Both the position numbers and the translations under genes were made by a program. From contig JBCAML010000007.1 in assembly GCA_038503075.1 (NCBI GenBank), forward strand, positions 1,426,001 through 1,490,000: a DNA stretch of 64,000 nucleotides, written 5' to 3'. Of this stretch, positions 10,806 through 21,966 are shown one piece after another (position 1 is the first letter of the stretch; every line of letters begins with the position of its first letter). The notes beneath the pieces were generated by a model. It was not told the DNA's origin. It made no database searches and was given only the letters and a program-made list of their open reading frames with translations. This DNA is from Gyromitra esculenta (taxonomy: Eukaryota; Ascomycota; Pezizomycetes; Pezizales; Discinaceae).

Positions 10806-12093
10806 ATGAGCTCTCCCGCCCCTGTCACCTCCTCCTCTGAAGGAGCCGCTGTCACCACCCCCCGCTTCCCTACAAAAGAAGCATTTGCCCAGGCCTATCG
10901 AGATGACCCCGTTGAATTGTATAACCGACTCCGGGAACTCAACCAGGCTCTCGAAGATCAGATTGATGTCCTGCAAGAAGGAACGCAGGAGTTAGAAATA
11001 AAACTCAACACCGCCCAGATCCAAACAAACAACGCCAATCTCCACGCCCAACAACAAGACCAACGGCCGCCGACGCCGCCTCATCGACGATCACGTCGAG
11101 AACGGAATGAGGCTCGTGCAAATCTTTCTCTCCCGCTCCACCAAATCTCACAGCCCACTCCCGCCGCCATCGCCACCATCCATCGCTCCGAACGTATGCC
11201 AGACCCGAGAATTTGACGGATCCAGGGCGAAACTCCCGCTTCATCCTCCAACTCCGTTCAAAACTTGCGGTTAACAGGGAAGGATTCGCTGACGAGAATA
11301 CCATGATTCTCTACACGATCAACCGCTTGGAGGGAGCGGCCTTGGAACAAGTTCGACACACAGTCCTTCCTTCCCTCACAACCCGACCAACGCCACCGCC
11401 CTCATCGCCGCCGAGACTGCCTTCGACCCCCGACCCCACATGTACTGCACGACGAGAACTACACCAACTTCGCCAAGCGCAAACGCGACTTTTCCGCCTA
11501 CCTAGCGGATTTTCAACGCATCACGTGACAGCTAAACTTCGATGAAAATTCGAAGATGGATGCCTCGAGCACGGTATGTCGAAGAACTGAAGGAAGCTAT
11601 GGTCTTCGCTGCCGCCATGCCCGCTACTCTTAACGACATGATCCTGGTCCTTACCCGAATGGACAATCGCATCCGTGCCCGTAAGGCAGAGACACGGGGG
11701 AATACCCGCGAGAATATGGGACAGATTAGTACCCCAGCCAGTGCAATGACTCCCTTCGTCCCCGCCTCATCATTCGTACCAGGAGGCCTTGCTCCTATGG
11801 ATCTCTCTTTCTGGACGCACTAGCAACCTTTCTCGCCCTCGCACCAAAGATACACCATGGTCAACGGCAGAAGGAAGCTATCGGAAGAAGAGAAACAATG
11901 GCGCCGTGCCACAGGGAAATGCATGTTCTGCGCCGCTCCCGATCACTCCTACGCCAACTGCCCTTCCGCCCCAAAGAAACCCACGATGAGAGGGGCTCTC
12001 ACCGCACCACCCGCCAATCGCACACCTCCGGCCTCCTCTCTACCACCGCCGCCTTTAGAATCCGCCAGCGCCTCAAGCGAGGCTTTAAACTAG
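10806..12093 (+). pseudogene. Gypsy gag, frameshifted
   Basis: The capsid-like reading begins MSSPAPVTSS at 10806. A coiled-coil-like Glu/Leu/Gln segment (RELNQALEDQIDVLQEG) is followed by a frame change near 11212, where FILQLRSKLAVNREGF continues in another frame. A further shift lies around 11400-11540 and a stop at 11821. The CCHC zinc knuckle CMFCAAPDHSYANC (about 11919-11960) is intact. Pol lies in the -1 frame relative to this last gag segment and overlaps it, which could be the natural gag-pol arrangement. Gag packages the element RNA. This copy cannot make a full-length product. Confidence 0.85.
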
Positions 12094-15000
12094 TCCAACC
12101 AAGGCTGACCAGTGACCCTGCCTTGGTTCCGTCCTCTTCTCCTTTGTCTGCATTTTCAATTTCCGGGTTTTCAGTTTCTAGTTTAAGCGTGGAGGATCAG
12201 TTAGATGGGGAACATTTTGTAGTTTCGTGCAATATTTCCCATAATAATAAAATCATCAAAACACACGCTTTGCTAGACACTGGAGCCTCTGGATTTGCAT
12301 TCATTGACAAGAATTTCGCGAGTCACCACTCTCTTCCCCTTTCGCCGTTAAAAATACTCAGACAACTCGAAGTAATCGATGGCCGTCCAGTTGCCTCAGG
12401 AGACATTACTCACCTCGCCAACATCAACTTATCCATCCAACAGCACCAAGAACAAGCCCCCTGCTTCGTGACCCAGTTGGGACACTATCCCCTAGTGTTA
12501 GGAATCCCTTGGATGAATCACCATGATGTTCACCTTCACTTTGCCGATAAACGCATTGAGTTTAATTCTAAACTCTGCACCACCCGCTGTGCCCCTCGCC
12601 TACCTCCTGTATCAACACCCTCGATCCCCGCTCCCCCCAAACTAAATCTATCCTTCATTGGTGCTGCCAGTTTCAGGACTCTTGCCCGAAAACACTCTTC
12701 CCAAGCCTATGCGATGTCCCTCTACGAGATTAATAAAATCCTAGAGGAAAAGACCAGCAAGGAAGAATGGAAAGCAAGAATACCGGCCGAGTACCACGAA
12801 TTCCTAGACATGTTTGACAAAAGCAAAGTCCAAGGATTACCTCCACGACGCTCGTATGATCACAAAATTCAGCTAATGGAAGGAAAAGACGCACCGTTTG
12901 GCCCCCTTTATGGAATGTCCAGGGAAGAACTCATCGTTCTCAAAAAATACATCGAGGATAACTTGGAAAAGGGCTTTATTCGCGCCAGCTCTTCCCCTGC
13001 TGGATCCCCCGTCCTCTTTGTAAAGAAAGCTGATGGCTCGTTGAGACTCTGCGTGGACTATCGGGGCCTAAATGCAATCACTGTCAAGGATCGATATACC
13101 TCCCCGCTTATTAGAGAGACGCTAGACCGCCTAGCCAAAGCACAATGGTATACCAAGCTAGACCTTCGGGATGGCTACCATCAAGTACGCATTGCAGAAG
13201 GAGATGAGTGGAAAACAGCCTTCCGCACCCGTTACGGCTTATATGAATACCAAGTCATGCCATTTGGCTTAACCAATGCCCCCGGAACCTTCCAGCGATT
13301 CGTAAATGACTGTCTTACTGAATATTTAGATATATTCTGTACTGCTTACCTAGATGATATCCTCATTTACAGTGATACATTTGCGGAACACCAGATTCAT
13401 GTACGAAAGGTACTGCAGACACTCAAGAATAACGATATCCTACGGTTCTAAAAACGCGAATTTGATGACAAACCACGAAGTATTTGGGTCTCATCCTCAC
13501 CCCCGATGGCATCAAGATGGACGAGGAAAAGCTCAAAGCCGTCCGAGAATGGGGAACATCAAGAAGTGTTAAAGACGTCCAAGCCTTCCTAGGTTTCGCC
13601 AATTTTTACTGGCGATTTATCCTAGGATTCTCCAAGCTCGCCTCACCCCTTACAGCACTCACAAAAAAGGGAATAATATTCGAATGGACGGTTGAAGCAG
13701 ATATTGCTTTTGAGAACCTTAAACACGCCTTCACCACTACCCCTATCCTCATTCATTTCGACCCCGATAAAAAGATCATCGTAGAAACGGACGCCTCCGA
13801 TTTTGTATCGGGAGGAGTCCTATCTCAATACGACGATAACGGCGTCTTACATCCAGTAGCTTTTTTCTCAAAAAAACATTCTCCTGCAGAATGCAACTAC
13901 GAGATCTATGATAAGGAACTACTAGCAATCATCCGAGTCTTCGAAGAATGGCGCCCTGAATTAGAAGGATCTAAGCACCCCATCGACGTGATCAGCGATC
14001 ATAAAAACCTTGAGTATTTTATGAGTACCAAACAGCTAAATCGCCGTCAAGCACGATGGGCTGAATACCTCTCTCGCTTCGACTTCGTAATTACGTATCG
14101 ACCAGGCACTCAAGGAGGAAAGCCCGACGCATTGACAAGGAGATCAGGAGATCTCCTGCGAAGGGGGATGAAAGATTGGCGCATCAAAGCCAAGTGGTAT
14201 TAAAAAAGGAGAATATTGATCCCAAGATAAGTTTGTTGTCGGCTTCTTTGTCAAATGAAGCCGCTGAATTGGACGCCCCCCTTTTTAAACTTTTTCAAGA
14301 AGGATATATCACTGATAAGTTCCCGGAAAAGATACTCGCGGCATTAAAGAATAAAGAACAACAATCCAAGGAAATTACCCTAAGCGAATGCAGTAATAAG
14401 AATAATCTATTACGCTACCGTGACTGTCTCTACGTCCCCAACCTCGACTCTCTCAGACTTGAACTTATCCGAAGACATCATGACACCCCAGCGGCAGGAC
14501 ATCCGGGACGTGATAAAACCTTTGAACTCCTAGCCCGGAACTTTTATTGGCCCAAGATGCGAGAATCAGTCAGCCGATACGTCCGAAACTGCCATACCTG
14601 CCAAAGAGCCAAACCGAATACCCAACGAACTCAAGGCGTCCTCCGCCCTTTACCAATTCCTAACCGTCCCTGGCAAGAGATTTCGATGGACTTTGTTACA
14701 GGCCTTCCAGAATCTAACGGCTATGATGCTATCATGGTTATTGTTGACCGATTATCCAAGATGCGACATCTAATCCCATGCAATACTACGGTTAATTCCC
14801 GAGATGTAGCCGACCTTTATTTGCAACATATCTGGAAGCTACATGGATTGCCTACACATGTCACCTCCGATCGAGGCACCCAGTTCACGGCTCACTTTTA
14901 AGCGATCTTTGCAAGTTAAGATTTTAATCTGCGTCGAATGTTCACAGCCTCTTCCACCCTGAAACCGACAAGAAACGGAACGATTGAACGCAACATGAAA

Positions 15001-15773
15001 GAATACTTGCGCTCTTACGTCTCTTATCAGCAGACGATGAAAGAATGAGCATTAATGGCCTGAGTTCCGCTAATAACCGTGACCCGCCAAGACTAAAAGC
15101 TTTCCTTTTTTTGCTAATTACGGTTACCACCCTCGTTTCGACACCACCCTCCTTCCCGTCCGAATACATCTCGTAGCTTAGATCTTTCGTTCAGTCAAAC
15201 TATGCAAGAGTTATACGACTATCTTCGGACGCAGATTAGAACCTCTCAAGATATCCAAGAGACCGCAACAAATAAGCACCGAACCCCAAACTATCAATGG
15301 GTGATCAAGTCTTTGTTTCCATGAAGAATGTTAGAACCGTGCGTAATGCCAGAAAGCTGGACTGGAAATGGATGGGGCCTTACTCGGTCAAGAAAACCGT
15401 GTCCCCCTTTGCTTATGAGATTGATCTTCCCGTGTCGGTCAAGTATCACCCTGTTTTTCATGTTTCCTTGTTGAAACCCGCTGCCAACGACGCTTTACCC
15501 GGACAAGTTATACTCCCGCCTTCACCCGTGATAGTTAATGAACAAGAAGAATACTTTATTGAAAAAATTCTCGAACAAAGAACCTATCGCGGACGGATAC
15601 AATACCTTGTCGAGTGGACCGGATATGCCCATCCCACCTGGGAACCTGCGGAAGATCTACAAGAAACCTCTGCTCTCGAGATATTCTTGAACCAAACGAC
15701 GGTCACCGCTCCTAGTATTCGCAGGAGCTCACGCTTAAGAGGGGGAGCTACTTTCACGGATGAAGCGAGATGA
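12094..15773 (+). pseudogene. Gypsy pol: protease, RT, RNase H, integrase, chromodomain (broken)
   Basis: Protease shows LLDTGASG (about 12270). Reverse transcriptase follows with LRLCVDYRGLN, MPFGLTNAPGTFQRF and YLDD (near 13349). The frame is lost at 13440-13484, then RNase H resumes ([20 protein letters not shown]). Another shift occurs near 14160-14180 before the integrase, whose HHCC zinc site (RRHHDTPAAGH...CHTC) and core (MDFVTGLP, SDRGTQF) are recognisable. Stops and frameshifts fill 14899-15296. From 15297 the C-terminal integrase tail and a chromodomain (IEKILEQRTYRGRIQYLVEWTGY split over the window's frame) are open. Chromodomains usually steer integration to heterochromatin. The product cannot be complete. 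Confidence 0.9.
15737..15747 (+). other. Polypurine tract of the gypsy element
   Basis: AAGAGGGGGAG lies four bases before the 3' LTR, where plus-strand DNA synthesis primes in LTR retrotransposons. Position and composition fit this role. Confidence 0.7.
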
Positions 15774-16169
15774 TGGGTTAGGGTTCGAGAAGTGATTGGT
15801 TGCAACGGAGGATGGTTTTCTTATAATGTCTTTGTTGTTCGGTTGTGTTTCGGTTATGAGTCATGACGGGAATTGCGGGGTATATAAGGGATGGATCTTG
15901 GACGGTTGTTATGGTTTTCTTCTCTTTTTCTTAAGCAACGTTCTCAGTTTACTTCTCCTGTATTGTGTTCAAATAACATCTCGATTCTATCTCAGAATCC
16001 TCGCGGTCGCTGTCACTGTGAAACATTCTCACTCTTAACTCGCCTGGAGTTAAAGCCCACGTAGGACCTGTAGAAAACTTCGTCACTCTTATCGCAACAG
16101 TTCTCGTTTAAGTAGCTCTGCTCACCTTCTGGGATACAGAAGGGCTTAGACTGGGACTGAACCGTGAGA
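15752..16169 (+). repeat. 3' LTR of the gypsy element
   Basis: Shares both termini with the 5' LTR and carries TATATAA at 15881-15887. Differences from the 5' LTR include many C/T and some G/A changes plus single-base indels. It is followed directly by the second TTGGC. Confidence 0.93.
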
Positions 16170-16174
16170 TTGGC
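16170..16174 (+). repeat. 3' target-site duplication of the gypsy element (TTGGC)
   Basis: Second copy of the five-base duplication. The LINE ORF2 frame resumes at 16175 exactly in phase with 10193. Confidence 0.93.
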
Positions 16175-16867
16175 CCCCGTAGACCTCGACCCTGGAACTC
16201 CAATGCCAAATCCCGCGTCAGACCTCTAATTATCGACGCTCTCGCACACGAAGCATGGAAATTCCTTCCATGCAACTACTACCCTGGCGCGTCAGGCCCT
16301 GCCATTGACAAACCAAATCCTGATCAATCAATGATCATCGAATCATGCAACAACGCTATTTTATCCCAATTAAAATCAGACTGGGATGAACACACTCCTC
16401 GCCCTCCTTACTATGAATACTCCACTACCACTATACCTCACCCATTTATGAAATTTTCGAAATTCATAGCTGGGAGGCTCCATCAAATGCGAGCACATAA
16501 AAGCTACCTCAAAGCACACACATCCTGGTCTCACCCTGGACCTACTACATGTCCCCTATGTGGCGACAGCTCCCAAGATTTTTCGCACGCAATACTATAC
16601 TGTTTTGCTCACGAGGTTGAACGTAATTTATTTATTCCCTTCATAAATTCATTAAACTCTGAGTCGCCCGTATGGCTAAACCCGATTATGCTACTTGCCC
16701 TTGCTGAATTCATTTCAAAGACAAGGACAAACTTTCCTATTAAATCTCAAATTGATATTTCACATTTATCGTCATCTGGTTCGTCTGATGTTCTTTCATC
16801 TATTTCTTCTCATTCTATAACATCTATTACTTCTCTTTTAAACTTTTTTGAGTCAATGGAAGAGTAA
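16175..16867 (+). pseudogene. LINE ORF2 C-terminal part
   Basis: These 230 codons complete ORF2 after the gypsy element, in phase and without stops until 16867. They include a Cys/His cluster CPLCGDSSQDFSHAILYC typical of the C-terminus of many LINE ORF2 proteins. On its own it lacks a start at the junction (first ATG at 16331), so it is listed as a separated fragment. Confidence 0.9.
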
Positions 16868-17080
16868 TCTATTTGCACGCTGGATATATATTAGGCTTAT
16901 GTTAGCCACGGAAGGAATCTCTGGATTGAAATTTTCAGTTATATTTGTTTTATTTTTTACTTTTTGTCAGGAGGGTTGAGTCGATAAAGGTTTTGTTCAC
17001 GCTATAACTTCGGTTGCATGTGATATTCTTGTACCATTTATAAAAACAATGAAACAATGATTTAACAAAAAAAAAAAAAA
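16868..17080 (+). other. LINE 3' UTR and poly(A) tail
   Basis: The UTR runs from the ORF2 stop to GATTTAAC, followed by a 14-A run at 17067-17080. The last roughly 90 bp recur, diverged, at 60414-60511, which supports this as the family's true 3' end. Confidence 0.9.
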
Positions 17081-17097
17081 AGGTTCCAAATTCGTGG
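17081..17097 (+). repeat. 3' target-site duplication of the LINE
   Basis: Identical to 5795-5811. It shows that the LINE inserted by target-primed reverse transcription and that neither flank has since mutated in the duplicated bases. Confidence 0.95.
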
Positions 17098-17928
17098 AAT
17101 CGATACAGACCCTTGCTGTGCCTTGCTACATGCAGTGTGTTTTGTGCCATGAAGCGCATAGCCGGGACAAGTTTATTCGTTTACCCCGGCAAATAATTTC
17201 TAATGGTCAAGAACTTTTCCAATCAGATCCGATGTTTCGTACAGGGCCCAAGCCACCCCGTGTTCCATGTTCCATACAGAGCCTCATAATTTCGGTGTTA
17301 TGCACAACATCCAGTTACAGCATCCAAGCGAGCATAAGACTGTCGCAACTACTCTACAAGAATGAAGTACAGCCATTAAGAAAAGTCTTGACACCAGAGT
17401 GGCTGTTTCGCTAGCGAGATGGGCTGTCAAGGCTGTCTTACACGGCTGTGCTCTACAATACATATAATAAAGCTACATCTATGCACTATAATTCCCTACA
17501 CGATTCATCAACTTGAGCCTTAAAGGAACCGATGCTACACGTATGATCGACTAGCTAGCGTACCTCAGCCAAGGGGCACAACCCTCACAGGACGAACCAA
17601 CCAGCCCCACTATTCCATCGTGCTACTCCAGCTCAAACGGGCATAAGGATAAGGGTAAATATCAAAGCGCAAAATCTAGAAACCCATTGAGATACGATCT
17701 AAGCCAAACTCGCTTAAGTATAAGAGGGGTTCAGCCAAGTATGGGTTTAGGAACTAGGACGTTTTAAATGCTACCAGAATATATTACCCAATCATCTATC
17801 AGCTATATGTACGAGATAACCCCAAAGACTACATAGGTGTAAGATTTTCTCCCTTTTCGATTATGGTCAATCAAACTGCTTGAAGATTAGCATACTTATA
17901 TGGTACCTCTACTGGTTTTGGCGTAAAC
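17098..17928. other. Intergenic between the LINE and the PARP gene
   Basis: This is continuous with the pre-insertion sequence upstream of 5795. One 106-codon ORF (17094-17414) begins inside the duplication and has no recognisable features. I see no gene. Confidence 0.5.
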
Positions 17929-20512
17929 TTATTCCTCTGCGGTTTTGTGATGGTATATAACAAGATATCGATGTTTAATTTGTGATGGGTTGAGGTGCAC
18001 TACCCATTCAACATGTTCGTATGGAAGACTATTCGGTTCTCTGACAACGGGCTAAAAAAGAGGTGAAATTGTAAGCTAACTACTAACCGATGAGAAGGTT
18101 TCAAATGTCGTAGAACTTACCATTCGGACACCTTTGAGGTTTTCATTAATTCCTCCAGCATCTGACCATTTGTAATCTATTTTTCCGCGTTGTATCCCAA
18201 ACTCCCCAACACTATCCCCACGACGAACGCTGTACCGGCTCATATGACCTAACTGCACCTCGCATAGAAGTATCGCAAGGGGGGAGTCCTGAAACATCTC
18301 AAGTCAGCTGTAATACGCCAGCTTCTGTCTAGGGCCTTTCTCTGTGACAAAGAAAACTTACGCAGTATTCGTTCGGTTGACAGTAATCAATACTAGGAGA
18401 AAAAAATTTGAATTAATACAGCACCCATTACGTGCGTTATCTCAATCAAAAGATAAAGGGAAATATTCTACCTAGTCTGTGCTGTATCTGAGAAATATAC
18501 CCCGTCCGCCCCAGAGACGTCTCGAAGGCCTTCCTTAAGAATCATATGTATGTTTTCTAGAGGTGTACCATGCCATAGCAAACGGCGGTTATCGTGTTTC
18601 CCCGTCTTTTGATCCCACCCCGCTTTATTCCACTGTTCTTCATCATCGAATCTCTCAATTCGAAATACCTGCAGGGTACAAGATGTAGTGTTGCCGAAGA
18701 AATCGCAGCCACCTGTATTCACAAAGTAACGTTTTATGAGTTTGAACTCTTTTGAGTTCTTGCCGACTATAAAAATCACCTCAATCAGCAAAGGGCAAAG
18801 GGTTATAAATGATTAATAACATACCAAAATCAATTTTCTTCAAATTCAGCGACTTGAAATGCTCCTCAAGCGTGTCGTCATGTCCATTATCCTGAAGATT
18901 AATCTTCTTTGCTAAGATAGCAGAGTCCCTTATAGCTTCTAAATTTTCAAGTATATCGATCTCTTTTCGTATTTTTTCGTGGTTATCGAGTGGCGTTATA
19001 GGGCTATTCTCTGCGAAAGTATGAGGAATATAGCTATAGTAGTTTGAAGTAAGCTTGGCAAGGTCTTGTTCCTTCTCTAGCTTGGCCTTTTTTATGCCAG
19101 CCTGCTCAGACTTCGAGGGTATGTTAGGAGGGTTTCCGATACTCTTCTCAAGCATGGCCAAAATTTTCTTCCCTTTTTCTATAGTGGCTCTCGAGATATT
19201 CTTGACAATCAATTCATCATATCCAGCGGTTCTCGCTACTAGTTCCTTGGAGCTTCTCGGAAATTAGTACAAATTTACGTTATAAATCTCAGAGATTTTT
19301 AGGAGCTTAGTTCAGCCAAAAGGTTTGGGCTAATTTAGGATACTAACGTGACATTCGACTTCGGGCTCGAAATAAGATCTAGAAGTCCATACAAAACGCT
19401 CCTAGTTTTCAAGGTTCTCCTCGATGGTGCCGCTTCGAGGGTCTGCCGTTCAATGCTATAGTCAAGGCCTATGCGCAGATAGCCTCGAAGAATCCGTTTC
19501 TCTATCTCTGATTTGTATACATTAATAAGTTCTCCAAGTCCTTGAACCGAACCTAAGAATGAATGCCCATATATTGCTTTGCGTGTACCATTGCTCTCGC
19601 TACAACATAGTGCATATTGTAGCGGCCTGGTGTCGGATTCCAAAATCTACACCATCCTTGATTAGCAATGTCTTATTTTTGTTAGAACATTTAATGGTCG
19701 AGTATGAATACTTTAAAAACAAGAATTTCAGCACTACCCTTTTTTACATCGGTTCTTCCAAGCCACTCTTCGTAGAGGGTCTCCTTTTCATCTCTGTAAA
19801 CATGGACGGAGGCTTCACAGAATTAGTTGCAGTCAAAAGTCAGAAGTAGGGAAAATCAAGGGGGTAAGTGAAAACAAACTACTTTCTGAAATCCATCCAA
19901 GACCAAACTTGATTATTTTCCCAGACTTCAAAGCTTTCTTTATACCTTCCCAACTTCTCCAGAGCACCCTTCTACATTAAAATCAGACACCACAGTCACG
20001 CCCCCGCATGTTCGTTTTGCTCGGAACTGTTTTGTGCTTGCATCATCAATGTGGGTGCCCCATCCAACGTATCCCTCGTTAAGAGCTCTTTTCTTGTCCT
20101 TCTTTTCTTCAGGCTCACGAGCAGGATGGTTCTTTTTTCCAAAGAGATATCTCGTTTCTGGGAGGACGTGGCCTACTCCTATAGAGTCTTCTATCCACCG
20201 AACATCAACTATCATGATCGATTCCATATCGATCGCCGATTTGACTTATATATTTGAAAGACGGTTTTAGCATTGACAGAAATTCGAGCATGGCTACGAC
20301 TTACCTTTCTGAGATTTGGACCTGTATGCGTGTGCACTACATACAAGATGGGTTACCGTATTGTCTACGATTTCAGAAAATTGCCCCCCGTTTTCAGTTA
20401 CTAGGGAGCCCAATTCTTCTATAACTTCAGTCAGCTTCCAAAATCCCATACGATACGAGACAAAGTGATTCTCTACCATGTTTATAGATTCCCAGATTTC
20501 CTGCTGCCGCAA
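17929..20512 (-). CDS. Poly(ADP-ribose) polymerase-like protein (BRCT, regulatory and catalytic domains)
   Basis: On the minus strand, exons 20305-20512 and 20244 onward (to about 19950) encode a BRCT domain (THLVCSAHAYR, MIVDVRWIEDSI). The downstream exons are phase-consistent: 19348-19552, 18825-19255, 18472-18766, 18362-18392 (31 nt), 18121-18288 and 17929-18051. They carry the helical regulatory domain (SNYYSYIPHTF, LDNHEKIRKEIDILENL) and the ADP-ribosyltransferase core: RRLLWHGTPLENI (His), GVYFSDTAQ (Tyr), ILLCEVQLG, and HVEWVVHLNPSQIKHRYL (Glu), so an H-Y-E triad is present. These enzymes modify chromatin and repair proteins with ADP-ribose. The loop between the His and Tyr motifs is about a dozen residues shorter than usual. 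I could not resolve the exon structure from 19553 to 19950, where a WGR domain is expected: PTPGRYNMHYV resembles its end, but frames do not join cleanly. The start is uncertain. The gene may be partly degenerate. Confidence 0.75.
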
Positions 20513-21966
20513 TCACAAGCTTGAAGAATAACATTTAGGTCGAAGAAGACAAATGCTGTATTAGGTTTAGTAAATTTCTAATCCACGGAGGAGAGAGTTA
20601 GTGAAAAGTTAAAGAGAGAATGTCAACACTTTATATCCTCATGAAATGGCAATGCTGGGTATTCCAGAAATCCCATCACGCTCTCAGAATGACTTTCTGC
20701 GAATATCCTATAGCTACTAGATATGAAACACCTAGACTTTCACCCAATGCAGACCTATTCGAATTACTCAGGTAAGGAAGCCAATTGTGCCGCTTTTGCT
20801 ACAATCCAAGGTTAGTTTCTAGCACCCGTCTCCTGTATTCCAGACTGAGTGATAGTCTTGCAGCACCTCTCACCGTCTTGGCCACTCATTTCGCATAAGA
20901 TGAGTAGGAGGTAGAAAACCCCATTACACTACTAGATCTCATGCTTTGGACGAAGTGAGCAGTTTGTTTGGGCTTCCTTCCGTAGGAGTTCTGGCCTACA
21001 TGTAGCTCTGTAAGGCTGGCTTGAACGGTTCTTTTCTTCGTTAATTTCTCTCGACTCGGTATTCGTGACTCACGGGGTCTCACTCAGGTAACGCTCCGGT
21101 ATCAGTTCTCTCTGAGTCATAGTGATCCCAGCTATATCCTGCATTGCTAGAGGTTCCCATCCCTTCTCCGTCGTTCGGCCCACCGTGCATAGCATCAAGC
21201 GACTGGTAAGACCAAATACACCGAGTGATATGATGTGGCTGCGGTCCGTACATATGACAATGAAGATATAAGCGCAGTTTATGTACGCCATGTGGGATTT
21301 TTATATTCCAATGAAAGGGCATCGTGATTAAAGCAGTAGGGCACAAGTTCTTTACAACGCCATTGGATTCCGCTAACAGGATTCCGCGAGTATCTCCACC
21401 AAGCCAAATGAGTCACTAGCAGGTTGACGATTTCCACTCTCAGATAGTCTACCTCTAGAATCCTCCAGCGTAAATGAATTCTACTACTACTACTACTACT
21501 CTAGAATCCTCCACCGCATTCCGACCTGAAAAAAATCCCGCAGAATTCTCAGCTTCAAAAATCTATTGCCTTTTGCTTTACTTCTACAAAAAAACACGAG
21601 AAAAATTGACACCTCTAATATTCACATCCAGCACCACCATCGCAGTCCAATCCCTTCACTGCCGCCATGTCCTCCTTTTTTCACCTTGCGCCATTTCCCA
21701 CTCAGTGCGCGTATGAAATTTTATACACGCGAAAAAATCACATTCAAAAACGCCTCCCAAACACCACGGGAAAAAAAACAAAAACCACAAAGACAAAGGA
21801 AACTATATACCGGGTTATGCAGATGATTCATGCCCAATGATACCAAATAAAAAATGATAAAAATTACGGAAGTGAACGCTAATGCCGATTATGAGCATGA
21901 ATGTTGTATATATGCAAGTCGGTAGGCGAAAATATAAATTGTATAGGTAGGGAGGAAACAGGAGGA
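20513..21966. other. Intergenic, with a small CTA microsatellite
   Basis: No gene is supported. A (CTA)6 run at 21481-21500 lies between two copies of CTCTAGAATCCTCCA (21453-21467 and 21499-21513). An 88-codon minus ORF (21080-21346) overlaps another frame and has no recognisable motif. Confidence 0.5.

Larger units (their letters stand above)
10194..16169 (+). mobile_element. Degenerate Ty3/gypsy chromovirus nested in the LINE
   Basis: The 5976-bp element has LTRs of 419 and 418 bp, gag with a CCHC knuckle, then protease, reverse transcriptase, RNase H, integrase and a C-terminal chromodomain. That order (RT-RH-IN) and the chromodomain mark a chromovirus. Coding is broken at several places. 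A purine-rich tract precedes the 3' LTR. Immediately after the 5' LTR there is no TGG that would pair with a tRNA CCA end, so the primer-binding site is not obvious. It sits in the same orientation as the host LINE. Confidence 0.95.
5812..17080 (+). mobile_element. Full-length Tad-like non-LTR retrotransposon (LINE), split by a gypsy insertion
   Basis: Between perfect 17-bp duplications lie a short 5' UTR (5812-5940), ORF1 (5941-7458), ORF2 (7461-10193 continuing at 16175-16867), a 3' UTR and a poly(A) tail (17067-17080). Without the inner gypsy element and one copy of its duplication, the LINE is 5288 bp. ORF1 with CCHC knuckles, ORF2 with an APE-type endonuclease and a YVDD reverse transcriptase, and fungal host fit the Tad1 clade. 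Clade assignment is from motif style only. Intact termini and both ORFs suggest it was recently competent before interruption. Confidence 0.93.

Noticed and set aside
10194..16169. Classical RIP as the cause of gypsy decay
   Set aside because: Many LTR differences are C/T or G/A, but there are also transversions and several single-base indels, which RIP does not produce. RIP may contribute; dinucleotide indices would be needed to decide.
21080..21346. 88-codon minus ORF
   Set aside because: No family resemblance, and a second frame overlaps it; no start context or introns.
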